IMG/VR virus record: IMGVR_UViG_3300038427_000258
Span: 1 to 51,980 of that record
Strand: one strand, 5' to 3'
DNA: 51,980 bases
Origin: a virus
Shown piece after piece: positions 15,614 to 23,705 of this stretch (its first letter is position 1; every line of letters starts with the position of its first letter). The notes under the pieces were generated by a model. The model was not told the DNA's origin. It searched no databases and saw only the letters and a program-made list of their open reading frames with translations. The position numbers and the translations under genes are program-made.

Positions 15614-15913
15614 ATGGCTATAACTGTCACGTTCACCGGAAAGTCTCCCGCAGTCGCCGCGCTGGTGTACGACATCGATGGACTCGTCAACGGGGTGAAC
15701 GCCATCACGCTTCCGATTCCTCCGGCCTACGGCAGCGTCGATCCCGATAGCGCCAGTTGGAAGCCGACCAGCATCAAGTGCTTCCCGCACGCGGCGGGAG
15801 TCATCGGCGCGCTGGTGACACCGGACCTGTCATCGATCACCTATTCAAGCGGAACGGTCACTTTCAACCTGTACGCCGCGGGCGCAACCGAGTGCCTGGT
15901 AGAGGTCCAGTAA
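15614..15913 (+). CDS. Putative head decoration protein
   Basis: A 99-residue beta-rich protein (AITVTFTGKSPAVAALVYDI, then SITYSSGTVTFNLYAAG) with GAGGAAAAG upstream. No signal peptide. It is followed two bases later by a second small beta protein of similar style at 15915. Together they resemble the small virion surface proteins encoded downstream of many capsid genes. Homology not established. Confidence 0.55.
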   Translation: MAITVTFTGKSPAVAALVYDIDGLVNGVNAITLPIPPAYGSVDPDSASWKPTSIKCFPHAAGVIGALVTPDLSSITYSSGTVTFNLYAAGATECLVEVQ

Positions 15914-15914
15914 G

Positions 15915-16274
15915 ATGGGCTCTGTCACGATCACATCGCCGGCCTACGGCCCGATCCCCCAGAACCTCGGCCAGAAATACATGGTTTTCGGGTATGACGT
16001 AACGCTGTCGAACAGCTACGCGGCTGGTGGCGACACCATCACGCCGCAGCAAATCGGATTCGGCTCGGTCATCGACGCGATGATCGTGATGACCGGCAAG
16101 TCGCCGCAGACGACCTTCTGGCTGTACTTGCTCAATGTGGCGAACGCGCCGACTTATACGATTCAGGCGTTCACGGCTGCGTCTAGTACGGGAGGCGCGG
16201 ACGCTCTCGTGGAGGTGACGGCATCGACCGATCTGTCGGGAGTCACGTTCGCGGCAGCGTTCATAGGTGTCTGA
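15915..16274 (+). CDS. Putative head decoration protein
   Basis: 119 residues, starting immediately downstream of 15614-15913 and ending with a TGATGG overlap onto the next gene. Predicted beta strands throughout (YMVFGYDVTLSNSY, FWLYLLNVA, VTFAAAFIGV) with very few charges. Together with its neighbour it may decorate the capsid; no named family recognised. Confidence 0.55.
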   Translation: MGSVTITSPAYGPIPQNLGQKYMVFGYDVTLSNSYAAGGDTITPQQIGFGSVIDAMIVMTGKSPQTTFWLYLLNVANAPTYTIQAFTAASSTGGADALVEVTASTDLSGVTFAAAFIGV

Positions 16275-16528
16275 TGGCGCGAAAGGCGACAGCGGCGGTT
16301 CCCGACTTCGAGGCGATCCAGACGCCGACGACCGATCGCCCGATTGAAGGTACGAAGTGGGAGCAGGATCACTACAAGGAAGTTGCCGACACGCGGATAC
16401 TGGGTCCGTGGTCGCGGAACAAGAATCGCCGCAATCTGGTAACGGGGCGGTTCACGAAGGCGAGAGCGGTAGGGAAGCATAAACTGGAACGGTCAATTCC
16501 TCGGCTACGTTCGAGGAAGATGCGCTAA
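16274..16528 (+). CDS. Small very basic protein
   Basis: 84 residues, overlapping the upstream stop. The middle is ordinary (FEAIQTPTTDRPIEGTKW) but the second half is Arg/Lys-rich (RNKNRRNLVTGRFTKAR, then RSRKMR). First of a run of basic small genes (16274, 16549, 16707, 17155, 17361) inside the capsid module. It could bind packaged DNA or nucleic acid in the prohead; inference only. Confidence 0.6.
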   Translation: MARKATAAVPDFEAIQTPTTDRPIEGTKWEQDHYKEVADTRILGPWSRNKNRRNLVTGRFTKARAVGKHKLERSIPRLRSRKMR

Positions 16529-16548
16529 ATCCAAGAAAGGAGGTATAT

Positions 16549-16641
16549 GTGCGCAAATACACCAAGAAGCGGCAACTCAAAAAGCGACGGATTGCGCATC
16601 GAATGGTGCGGCATCGCAGTCGCAAACGCGCGATGGTGTAG
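16549..16641 (+). CDS. Arg/Lys-rich 30-residue micro-protein
   Basis: A perfect AAAGGAGGT (16536-16544) precedes a GTG at 16549. The frame reads RKYTKKRQLKKRRIAHRM and ends RHRSRKRAMV, more than half basic. An ATG at 16546 in another frame is too close to the ribosome-binding site and gives an unlikely product. The protein resembles a protamine or a ribosomal-protein tail in composition. Confidence 0.55.
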   Translation: MRKYTKKRQLKKRRIAHRMVRHRSRKRAMV

Positions 16642-16706
16642 GGCGTAAACGAGGCTAGAGGTTCGATTCTAAACCGAGGGGGCTCACCCTCAAAAGGAGA
16701 AAAGTC

Positions 16707-16793
16707 ATGCGTAAAGGCAGAAAGAAGATGAAGATGGCTAAGGGTCATCACATCCGTCATCATAGCCGCAAGCGCTCGCGCAAGCTGGCGTAG
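16707..16793 (+). CDS. Lys/Arg/His-rich 28-residue micro-protein
   Basis: AAAAGGAGAAAAG lies just before the ATG at 16707. The 28-residue product reads MRKGRKKMKMAKGHHIRHHS and ends RKRSRKLA, with no acidic residue at all. It ends shortly before a terminator. The independent strong ribosome-binding site supports a real gene in the basic cluster. Confidence 0.55.
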   Translation: MRKGRKKMKMAKGHHIRHHSRKRSRKLA

Positions 16794-16820
16794 CGGTCTC
16801 ATTGACAACGAACCCAAGGA

Positions 16821-16849
16821 GCGGGGAGCACAGTCTGCTCCCCGTTTTT
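16821..16849 (+). terminator. Rho-independent terminator
   Basis: CGGGGAGCA (16822-16830) pairs perfectly with TGCTCCCCG (16836-16844) around a five-base loop and is followed by TTTTT (16845-16849). It closes the first part of the basic micro-protein cluster and argues against the upstream TTG start at 16802 for the next gene. Confidence 0.85.
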
Positions 16850-16912
16850 GGTATGTGGCGGAAACGCATCGAGGCTAAACTCGACCAGCTCATCGCTCAA
16901 GGAGCAAAAGAA

Positions 16913-17152
16913 ATGTCAGCACTCAGTGATCTTCAAGCGGCAGTAAGCGGGGCAGTGACCGAAATCAACGCGGCCATTACCCTTTTGCAAGGTTTCCAGA
17001 ACGGCACCGTGAATGCGGACGATCCGCAGGTCGAGGCGCAAGTTACCGCGCTCAACACCGCCGTAGCGGCCCTTACGGCTGTTGTCAGTCCGCCGCCCAT
17101 TCCAACACCGACCCCCACCCCGACGCCCGCGAGCGCAACCAAGGCGTCGTAA
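16913..17152 (+). CDS. Coiled-coil phage protein with Pro/Thr tail
   Basis: 79 residues from the ATG at 16913, chosen because AAGGAG lies eight bases upstream; an ATG at 16853 sits directly behind the terminator without a ribosome-binding site. MSALSDLQAAVSGAVTEINA with its heptad pattern matches a common small phage coil family (L-x-x-A-V-x-x...A-I-T-L-L-Q). The end [15 protein letters not shown] echoes the Thr/Pro stalks elsewhere in the genome. No signal peptide. Confidence 0.65.
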   Translation: MSALSDLQAAVSGAVTEINAAITLLQGFQNGTVNADDPQVEAQVTALNTAVAALTAVVSPPPIPTPTPTPTPASATKAS

Positions 17153-17154
17153 AC

Positions 17155-17361
17155 ATGGCTCGGAAGCGGAAATGGATGCAGGATGCGGTGAAGCATCCGG
17201 GCGCTCTCCATCGGGAGCTTCACGTAAAACCCGGCGAAAAAATTCCCGCGCGCAAGCTCGCCAAGGCCGCGCACTCGAAGAATCCGAAGCTGCGGCGGCG
17301 CGCGACGCTCGCGCGGACGTTCAAGAAGTTCGGCCATAAGCGCAAGAGGAAGATGGCCTGA
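17155..17361 (+). CDS. Conserved basic phage protein (PGALH...KIPARKL type)
   Basis: 68 residues. The pattern [13 protein letters not shown], then [11 protein letters not shown], then [13 protein letters not shown] is one I recognise from many phages (x-x-PGAL...G-x-K-I-P-x-x-K-L-x-K-A-A...R-A-x-x-A-x-T-L-x-x-F). Function unknown. Strongly basic; stop and next start overlap (TGATG). It is encoded in the capsid module with other basic proteins. Confidence 0.75.
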   Translation: MARKRKWMQDAVKHPGALHRELHVKPGEKIPARKLAKAAHSKNPKLRRRATLARTFKKFGHKRKRKMA

Positions 17362-17627
17362 TGCCGCTTCGTAAGGGCAAATCGCGCGCGGTCATCGGCG
17401 AGAACATTCGCGAGATGGAAGAGTCCGGTCATCCGCCTAAGCAGGCGATAGCCGCCGCGCTCAACAACGCGCGTAAAGGAAAGAGGCGCAAGATGAAACA
17501 TCGCAGCGTACATCATCACGGCGGCGCGGCGGGCAAGAACCGCGCGATGCTGCACACGGAGAATAATCAGGGTCGCGGACTGAAGCGGCGCCATGTCGGA
17601 AAGAAGTATCGTCGCAAGATGGCGTAG
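17361..17627 (+). CDS. Conserved basic phage protein (PKQAIAAAL type)
   Basis: 88 residues. The N-terminal half contains [20 protein letters not shown], matching a motif widespread in phage small proteins (G-x-P-x-K-Q-A-x-A-I-A-L). The C-terminal half is His/Lys/Arg-rich ([27 protein letters not shown]). Function unknown; basic composition and position suggest contact with DNA or the capsid interior. Translation is coupled to 17155 by overlap. Confidence 0.75.
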   Translation: MPLRKGKSRAVIGENIREMEESGHPPKQAIAAALNNARKGKRRKMKHRSVHHHGGAAGKNRAMLHTENNQGRGLKRRHVGKKYRRKMA

Positions 17628-17630
17628 CAA

Positions 17631-18110
17631 ATGGCAAATATCACCGACCTCTATGCGCAGGGCAACAAGGTCATCTCGACTGACTCTGCGGCTGGTTCGA
17701 GCCAGACCGATTCGGCCACTTCGCTGGCCGACTACCTGATCGTCACGCCATCGGGATCGGGCAATTCCGCGATTCCGGGCGAGGCGTTGCTTTACGGCAT
17801 CGACGGACAGAATACCAGCGCGACCGAGAAGTGGCTGTTTGTGTTCGACTTCGCATCGTCGGCTGCGCTGGCGATACCGGCCAATGGCAGCACGCCCATC
17901 GCAGGCGCGAAGCTGATCCACGTTCTCGACTTGCCGCCGGTGACCACGAACAAAGGTCAATTCGGGTATCAGGGCATCACGGCGGGCGAGGGGTTTCTGA
18001 GCGGTATCTGTCTGGTGGTGAGCACGACGGGACCGGGGACGCTGACCGTGGATACGGCCAAGACGACATTCATGTGCTGCCAGTACGGAGCGACGTTCGC
18101 GGGATACTGA
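17631..18110 (+). CDS. Putative virion structural protein
   Basis: 159 residues with few charges and many Ala/Thr/Ser/Gly, predicted beta-rich (KWLFVFDFASSAALAIPANG, LIHVLDLPPV). No signal peptide or membrane helix. Located between the basic cluster and the connector gene, it fits a head or neck protein; no family assigned. Confidence 0.55.
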   Translation: MANITDLYAQGNKVISTDSAAGSSQTDSATSLADYLIVTPSGSGNSAIPGEALLYGIDGQNTSATEKWLFVFDFASSAALAIPANGSTPIAGAKLIHVLDLPPVTTNKGQFGYQGITAGEGFLSGICLVVSTTGPGTLTVDTAKTTFMCCQYGATFAGY

Positions 18111-18111
18111 A

Positions 18112-18990
18112 ATGCCTTTGACCTACGGACAGATGATTTCCGATTTGCAATTAGTCGGCATGGCTACGTTAATCAACACGGATTTTGGATCGCTCTTGAA
18201 CCGAGCGCAGTCGGAAGAGGTGGAGGACTATCCGTGGACCTTTCGCCTGACCAATTCAGTGCTCTATACCGTAGCTCCATATTCGACGGGGGCGATTACT
18301 TGCACGCCCGGCAGCTCGATCGTCACTGGAATCGGCACAGCATGGACCTCAGCGTTTAATGGTTTTCAGCTTCGCTTCGGCAATTCAGGGCCGACGTTAT
18401 TCGTCGCAACGGTGAGTAGCGCTACAAGCCTGACGCTAGCGCAGCCTTACCTCGGTGTTCCGCAAACCGCGATCAACTACACACTTCAGCAGTCGTTCTA
18501 TCCAATTCCAAATGCGAGCGAAGTTACCGCAGTCAGGAATACGGTGCTGCTTGAAAAGACCAGCCGCGAGACGATCAATTTGGAAGACCCGCAACGACTC
18601 TCGGTCGGTGGTAATCCCTGTCTGGCGTGGGCATCCGCGCCTTACCTGAACGGTGTGCTGCAAATCGAGATGTGGCCCGTGTCGTCGGCGGCTGTACCCT
18701 ACGTCGTAGAATATCGCGCGCAAGCCATCCCGATGGTGAACCCGACCGACATGCCTCAAGTCGCCTCGGCGGTGCTCGAAGCCAAAGCAATGATGTACGC
18801 AGCTCAAGCGTCGTATGCGTCGAATGCAGGTCCGCAATGGCTTGCTCTCGCGCAAACGTGGGAAAAGCGCTACACGGAGGAGCGCGAGAAAGCCGAATAC
18901 GCAGACCGCAAGCGGGCGCTGACCCAAAAGGCGCACGATCCGTCGCCTTTCTACGGTCTCGATGTCTTGCCTTCACATGATCCGTACTGA
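18112..18990 (+). CDS. Head-tail connector / tail adaptor
   Basis: 292 residues. The helical start (LLNRAQSEEVEDYPWTF) is typical of podovirus gp4-like adaptors. A beta insert follows with GAITCTPGSSIVTGIGTAWTS, then ATSLTLAQPYLG, a pattern (G-S-x-x-V-T-G-x-G-T-x-W, S-L-T-L...Y-x-G) common in phage connector knobs. The C-terminal helix (WEKRYTEEREKAEYADRKR) would pack against the portal. It lies directly upstream of the hub protein. Confidence 0.7.
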   Translation: MPLTYGQMISDLQLVGMATLINTDFGSLLNRAQSEEVEDYPWTFRLTNSVLYTVAPYSTGAITCTPGSSIVTGIGTAWTSAFNGFQLRFGNSGPTLFVATVSSATSLTLAQPYLGVPQTAINYTLQQSFYPIPNASEVTAVRNTVLLEKTSRETINLEDPQRLSVGGNPCLAWASAPYLNGVLQIEMWPVSSAAVPYVVEYRAQAIPMVNPTDMPQVASAVLEAKAMMYAAQASYASNAGPQWLALAQTWEKRYTEEREKAEYADRKRALTQKAHDPSPFYGLDVLPSHDPY

Positions 18991-18998
18991 GGTGGACG

Positions 18999-20996
18999 AT
19001 GCGCGGACAAGCGATCACCATCCCCGTTCCTAACTCGGGATACCGCACCGACCAGCCGCCTCATCTCACGCCGCCTGACGCGCTCGTCGCGGGCGTCAAT
19101 GTCTACATTGGACAGGACGGGCTACTGCATCCTCGTTCGGGCTACTCATCCTTGCAGGGCGCGGCAAACACCATCGACGCGCGGATCAACGGCGGCTACT
19201 CCTTTCAGGATCAGAACGGCAATTTCCAGTACGTCGTCAATACCGACCACGATCTTTTCGCGCTGACCGGCACGGGGATGACGTGGGAGAGCTGCCCCTA
19301 CACCTGGCTCAACATGCCCTACGCTTGGGACACCATCCCGCAGGGCTTCGGGTGGGAAGCGGTGACGAACTCGATGTATCCGCTCGACGGTTCGGATACC
19401 GATCCCAGCCAGTTTGCCGTGTTCTTTCAGGGCGGCATCGCATGGGTCGTGATGGTGGATAACTTCTCGAATCCGGTGGCGTGGAACTCCGACCTTGCCG
19501 AGTACCAGCCGGTCAATTACTCGCCTTATCAGATTCTCGAAATTTCTGAATCTGGGACCACCGCGACCATCGTGCTTCAGCAGCCCATGACGAACATTGT
19601 GGTGGGCGACACCATTGTCGTGTCGGGCAATTCCCAATCCGACTATAACGGCACCTGGATTGTTACCGGCGTCCCCACGCCATCGATGCTGACCTTCACG
19701 GCGAACAGCAGCGGCATCGCGATCGGCACGGGGGGCAGCCTCACCGATGAAACCACGATGGTCATGCCGCCGGCGCGCGACATAGCGGTAATCGACAACC
19801 GCATGGTGATAGTGAACACCGTCGAGAACGGTACTCGCTATCTCCATCGGGTGAGGTGGAGCGCGGCGGGCGACTTTACGCGCTGGCCGGTGCTCGCCTA
19901 CAACGACGTGCTCGATGCAGAGGACGATCCGATTGTCGCGATCCAGCCGCTCGGCCAGAATCTCGCCGACGTATGTGGCCAGCAGAGCATCTTCATCCTG
20001 TCGGGGCAGGAGGGCGACGACGCCAACGCATTCGCGACCGAGCGGCTTGAGACCGCCGACGGCTTCGCGGGGCCGGCCTCGCCCGCAGCAATCATCCGCG
20101 CGGAAGGGCTGCAATACTGGGTGAGCTACAAGGGATACATCAAGAGCTTTGACGGCGTGAATGTCACGCCCATCAGCCCGCCAATCGACTTCGCGCTTCA
20201 GGCCAATTTCGACTGCGCGAACGCCTCCAAGTGTCACGCGGCCGAGATTATCTCGCAGCGTCAGATCGTGTTTTTCTTTTCGAGCACTACGACCGCCGGA
20301 TCGCCGGAGCCATATCTCAACGCGCTGGTTGGAGCGCCCGCCACGCCGCCAATCACCAGTGATCCCACACAGGCGGCGGTCTACGACCTCCAGCGGCAAA
20401 TCTTCCTGCCGTTTTACCAATTCAGCGAAGGAATCACCGCGTCCTTTGACGGGCAGATAAACGACAGCATGAACTGGATCAACTGCCCCTACACCTGGAA
20501 CACGATGCCGTATACTTGGGAAAACGCGCCCATTGCGCTCAACACCGACACGATTATCGGGACGGCGGATGGCGAGGTCGATTCGTTTTTTCGCGGCGTG
20601 GCCGATGGGGACAATCTATACCCGGTGCCGTGGGGCGCGACGTGGACCTACCTCTACGACCCGGAGAATATCTACAAATTCCAGTGGGCGGAGTTCTACT
20701 TTCAGCCGGTGGCGGGCGCCGCGATGCAACCGGGCGGCGTCGAAGTAGTCACGATGCTGTTCACCACGCTGACCTTTCCATATGACCCTGGCACGCCACT
20801 GGTGGCGTTCGCGTGCAGCATGGCTGAGGGCTGGCAGAATCAGCCGACGCTTCCAGGGCCGACCAATCCCAACAACGTGCGCAACAATCTCGTGAAGATG
20901 TCGCTGTCGTCGTCGGAAAGCAAAGGCGGCGCGGGGCTCGCGGGCGGGATGCTATTTGGATTCAAGGACGCGAGGGGGCAATACGGAACCGGATAA
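18999..20996 (+). CDS. Tail hub/stabilisation protein (P22 gp10-like)
   Basis: 665 residues. The beginning (ITIPVPNSGYRTDQPPHLTPP, GVNVYIGQDGLLHPRSGY) resembles the start of gp10-type tail plug proteins, and beta-propeller-like repeats fill the rest. An unusual motif, NCPYTW/SCPYTW with MPYxW shortly after, occurs twice (around residues 98-109 and 495-506). In P22 the equivalent protein extends the tail tube below the connector. Its stop overlaps the next start (TAATG). Confidence 0.7.
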   Translation: MRGQAITIPVPNSGYRTDQPPHLTPPDALVAGVNVYIGQDGLLHPRSGYSSLQGAANTIDARINGGYSFQDQNGNFQYVVNTDHDLFALTGTGMTWESCPYTWLNMPYAWDTIPQGFGWEAVTNSMYPLDGSDTDPSQFAVFFQGGIAWVVMVDNFSNPVAWNSDLAEYQPVNYSPYQILEISESGTTATIVLQQPMTNIVVGDTIVVSGNSQSDYNGTWIVTGVPTPSMLTFTANSSGIAIGTGGSLTDETTMVMPPARDIAVIDNRMVIVNTVENGTRYLHRVRWSAAGDFTRWPVLAYNDVLDAEDDPIVAIQPLGQNLADVCGQQSIFILSGQEGDDANAFATERLETADGFAGPASPAAIIRAEGLQYWVSYKGYIKSFDGVNVTPISPPIDFALQANFDCANASKCHAAEIISQRQIVFFFSSTTTAGSPEPYLNALVGAPATPPITSDPTQAAVYDLQRQIFLPFYQFSEGITASFDGQINDSMNWINCPYTWNTMPYTWENAPIALNTDTIIGTADGEVDSFFRGVADGDNLYPVPWGATWTYLYDPENIYKFQWAEFYFQPVAGAAMQPGGVEVVTMLFTTLTFPYDPGTPLVAFACSMAEGWQNQPTLPGPTNPNNVRNNLVKMSLSSSESKGGAGLAGGMLFGFKDARGQYGTG

Positions 20997-21634
20997 TGGG
21001 TGAGTTGCTGAAATCGCAAGAACAGGAACGACCGCTGGGGCAAATCCCACATGCTGCTCTCGGGATGTTGCCTCCTAACCCTACACCGGCGCAAACCCCC
21101 GATCCTTACGCAGCGGCAGTGGAGCAGGCGAAACGCGAATATCCGCGATTTAAGAATATGCCGTTGGCTCTCATCGCAGGGAAACCCGACACTAACGACA
21201 CAGGAACGAGCGAGACTTATCCGATCAATGAAGATAACAATCCCCGGCCTGGGCACGTTACTGTTGAGTTGCGCAATCCACGCGCCATCAATGATCCATC
21301 GACATGGGCCCCTATCGTAGCCTTAGAGGCAATTCACGGATTGCAAGAGAACGATCCGACTTATCAGGCGTTCACCAATCAGATGGTCAAGAGCATGACG
21401 CCTAAGCAATTAGCGATGAGTCGCCGAATGTACGAACGCGACAAGCAACAATACGGGACAACTGAGTCTTTCGATAAGTGGAACGCTCGCGTGAATGCGC
21501 AAGAATGGATTCGTGGGCTGCTCTTCCAAGATTTTTTCAAGAAATGGGAACCGGACGAACCACCGTGGCCCTATACTCCCGAACAGAAGCAATTAGGCAG
21601 GCAGATTGATAGATATTTGAGAGGCCAGAATTGA
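20996..21634 (+). CDS. Hypothetical virion protein
   Basis: 212 residues. The middle contains RPGHVTVELRNP with a following I-V-A-L-E-A-I-H-G-L and KQLAMSRRMYERDKQQYG, then a W-N-A-R-V-N-A-Q-E-W-I-R-G segment. I recognise this layout from proteins encoded after the hub gene in other short-tailed phages, function unknown. It may be an ejection protein or a cell-wall-active subunit, but no catalytic motif is visible. Confidence 0.6.
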   Translation: MGELLKSQEQERPLGQIPHAALGMLPPNPTPAQTPDPYAAAVEQAKREYPRFKNMPLALIAGKPDTNDTGTSETYPINEDNNPRPGHVTVELRNPRAINDPSTWAPIVALEAIHGLQENDPTYQAFTNQMVKSMTPKQLAMSRRMYERDKQQYGTTESFDKWNARVNAQEWIRGLLFQDFFKKWEPDEPPWPYTPEQKQLGRQIDRYLRGQN

Positions 21635-21909
21635 GCGTAATGAACAGGCTCCCGCGCCAGCGCCAGCAGGCGGTTCTTCCGAAGAGTACGAAGGACACGC
21701 CGCGCTATTTGTTGAATCAGCGGCGCAACCTTCAGCGGGATTGGGCGACGGTAAGCAAGGCGCTTACCGACCTCTCGATGGTCGGAACTGCGGCACAATT
21801 GCCGGAGCCCGGACAGGGCGGGCGCTTCTTTCTCGCGACCGACACGTTTGAACTTTATGCCGACAGTGGCAATGGCTACTGGATAGTTTTTACGGGGGCT
21901 CAAGCATGA
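21631..21909 (+). CDS. Hypothetical tail protein
   Basis: 92 residues, TTG start overlapping the upstream stop (TTGA); an ATG at 21640 is an alternative. A basic N terminus (RQRQQAVLPKSTKDTPRY) is followed by LPEPGQGGRFFLATDTFELYADSGNG, a strand-turn-strand pattern common at the start of fibre-associated proteins. It overlaps the fibre gene by four bases. Confidence 0.6.
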   Translation: MSVMNRLPRQRQQAVLPKSTKDTPRYLLNQRRNLQRDWATVSKALTDLSMVGTAAQLPEPGQGGRFFLATDTFELYADSGNGYWIVFTGAQA

Positions 21910-23123
21910 GTTTTTCTCCCGATCCGACTGTGCCTCAAAATACCGAAGCAATCGGCGGCGGCCTCGGCGCATCACGCATCCGCAACATTACGTCGTGGAT
22001 GCTCAATCTCTTCGGCTTCAGCGGCGCCGCACCCGTCACGTTCGCCAACGCGCCCTTTGGCATCGATACGAACAACCTCGTCACGGTGCAGGCCAACCCC
22101 ATCAGCGAGCTTGGCATCGCGACCAAGCAATACGCCGATGCGGCTAGCAGCCCTACTTGCAGCATCACAAATGGCGGAAGCGGGAGCGCTTTCAGCGGGA
22201 CGCTTAGTCCCGCCATCACTGCATACGTAGCACTTGCCCAATATCGTGTGCTTTGGACTCAGGCATCGCAGGGCAACGACACCATTGCTTTTAATGGACT
22301 GACTGCATTGAACGTGCGGAAAAATGTTGGGGGCGCGCTCGTCAATCTGGCTCCCGGCGACATTCCAGCGGGAGCGATTACCAACCTTATCTATGATGGC
22401 ACCAGTCTTGAAGTGACCGGCATTGTGGGGGTGATTCCCACCGCCAGCATCACGAACACAGCGGCAGCGTGGGCCGGTACGACCTCACCGGGACTCAATG
22501 CCTACGTCAATCGCGCGCAGTATATCGTGACGTGGACGGGAGCGGCCAGCCAAGGGAGCGACACAATCAACCTTAACGGGCTGGGCGCTCTCACGGTGAA
22601 GAAGAATGTCGGGGGCGCGTTGGTCAACCTCGCGGCAGGAGACATTCCAGCCGGTGCCACCACGGAGCTAATTTACGACGGAACCTATCTCGAACTCGTC
22701 AATGGCCCGATCACCGTGCCCGCCGGCGGATACGCTGCGCAGAATCTTTCGGGAACGGCGGCGAATACCAGCGCGCTGACCAATGTGACCGGCACGTTGA
22801 GTCTCACGGCGCCGAGCGTCGGCGGTCCCTTCCGTCTGATGGCGTCGTACTTCTGCGCGATTGCGAATGGTGCGACCGGCAACTCGATTGATTTCGAGGT
22901 TAGCGACGGAACGAATGTGTGGGCGTTCAGCAGCGTGGATATTCCAGGGAGCGGCAACGGCGGCACGTCGATGTCGGAAATATCGCCGGTGACCTACGCC
23001 AATGGCGCGTCGGTCTCGCTCAACGTGAAGGCTCTCGCGCTGCATAGTGCTACTCTAGGCGGGGTCAGTTCGCAGGCGTCGCTGCAAAGCGCGCTTAAGG
23101 GCTGGTTCATTCCCTCGACGTGA
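21906..23123 (+). CDS. Tail fibre with tandem duplicated domain
   Basis: 405 residues and no signal peptide, unlike the other fibre-like genes. The N-terminal part (RNITSWMLNLFGF, SELGIATKQYADAA) is typical of phage fibre attachment regions. Residues ~86-172 and ~181-267 are two copies of one domain (NVGGALVNLAPGDIPAGA...LIYDGTSLEV versus NVGGALVNLAAGDIPAGA...LIYDGTYLEL), a fibre repeat known from many phages. The C-terminal third is a beta domain likely to contact the receptor. Confidence 0.8.
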   Translation: MSFSPDPTVPQNTEAIGGGLGASRIRNITSWMLNLFGFSGAAPVTFANAPFGIDTNNLVTVQANPISELGIATKQYADAASSPTCSITNGGSGSAFSGTLSPAITAYVALAQYRVLWTQASQGNDTIAFNGLTALNVRKNVGGALVNLAPGDIPAGAITNLIYDGTSLEVTGIVGVIPTASITNTAAAWAGTTSPGLNAYVNRAQYIVTWTGAASQGSDTINLNGLGALTVKKNVGGALVNLAAGDIPAGATTELIYDGTYLELVNGPITVPAGGYAAQNLSGTAANTSALTNVTGTLSLTAPSVGGPFRLMASYFCAIANGATGNSIDFEVSDGTNVWAFSSVDIPGSGNGGTSMSEISPVTYANGASVSLNVKALALHSATLGGVSSQASLQSALKGWFIPST

Positions 23124-23133
23124 GGTGAGAGAG

Positions 23134-23694
23134 ATGAGTGAGACAATTCTCGGATCGGTAAACGGGCACGTCGATAGCGCGCCGCTGGTAGCCGAGCGCA
23201 TCATGCGGCTCGACTGCTCGGATATGTCGTCGTGGTATCACTTCCCGCGCTACATCGACCGCTGCCTCGTGTTCGCGCAGCAGCTTTTGGGCTTCAACCA
23301 GATGCAGCTCGCGAACTTCGAGCAGGACTTGCGCAATCGCTGGGCGACGCCCCACGGCTCGCTGTTCATTGCCGTGCTCGATAACTACGCGCGCATGGTG
23401 GGCCACATCCTCGGCTGGGTGAACGTCGATTATGGACAGCCCTACCTGTTCAACTTTCAGGCTGAGATGGACGACGGCTACAGCCTGCTTCCCATCGTGG
23501 ACAAGGTGTTTGCCGAGCACGTCGAATACATCGGATGGGCCAACGCGATGTACGAGAAGGCGGGGCAGAAACTCCGCATCGACAAGGTGCGGACGCAGAC
23601 CATGCGCAATGCGGACGCAATCGTGCGGTATTTGCGGATGAAGGGGATTCAGGGTGTCGTCGAGCGCACGGTAATTGGTTGGAGCGTTAATTAG
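23134..23694 (+). CDS. Hypothetical tail-region protein
   Basis: 186 residues from the ATG at 23134, preceded by GAGGTGAGAGAG; a GTG nine bases earlier is less likely. It is helical and aromatic-rich (SWYHFPRYIDRCLVFAQQLLG, LRNRWATPHG, GHILGWVNVDYGQPYLF). No signal peptide, no named family. Encoded between fibre and ejection-protein genes. Confidence 0.6.
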   Translation: MSETILGSVNGHVDSAPLVAERIMRLDCSDMSSWYHFPRYIDRCLVFAQQLLGFNQMQLANFEQDLRNRWATPHGSLFIAVLDNYARMVGHILGWVNVDYGQPYLFNFQAEMDDGYSLLPIVDKVFAEHVEYIGWANAMYEKAGQKLRIDKVRTQTMRNADAIVRYLRMKGIQGVVERTVIGWSVN

Positions 23695-23705
23695 GAGAGA
23701 CCACT

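Noticed and set aside
16640-16695. tRNA-like stretch with a T-loop string GGTTCGATTC and a small GAGGG/CCCTC hairpin
   Set aside because: The T-stem does not pair over five bases and no acceptor, D or anticodon arm can be drawn around it; probably chance or a degraded remnant.
16802-16912. TTG or ATG starts upstream of the 16913 gene
   Set aside because: They lie before or directly behind a strong terminator without ribosome-binding sites.
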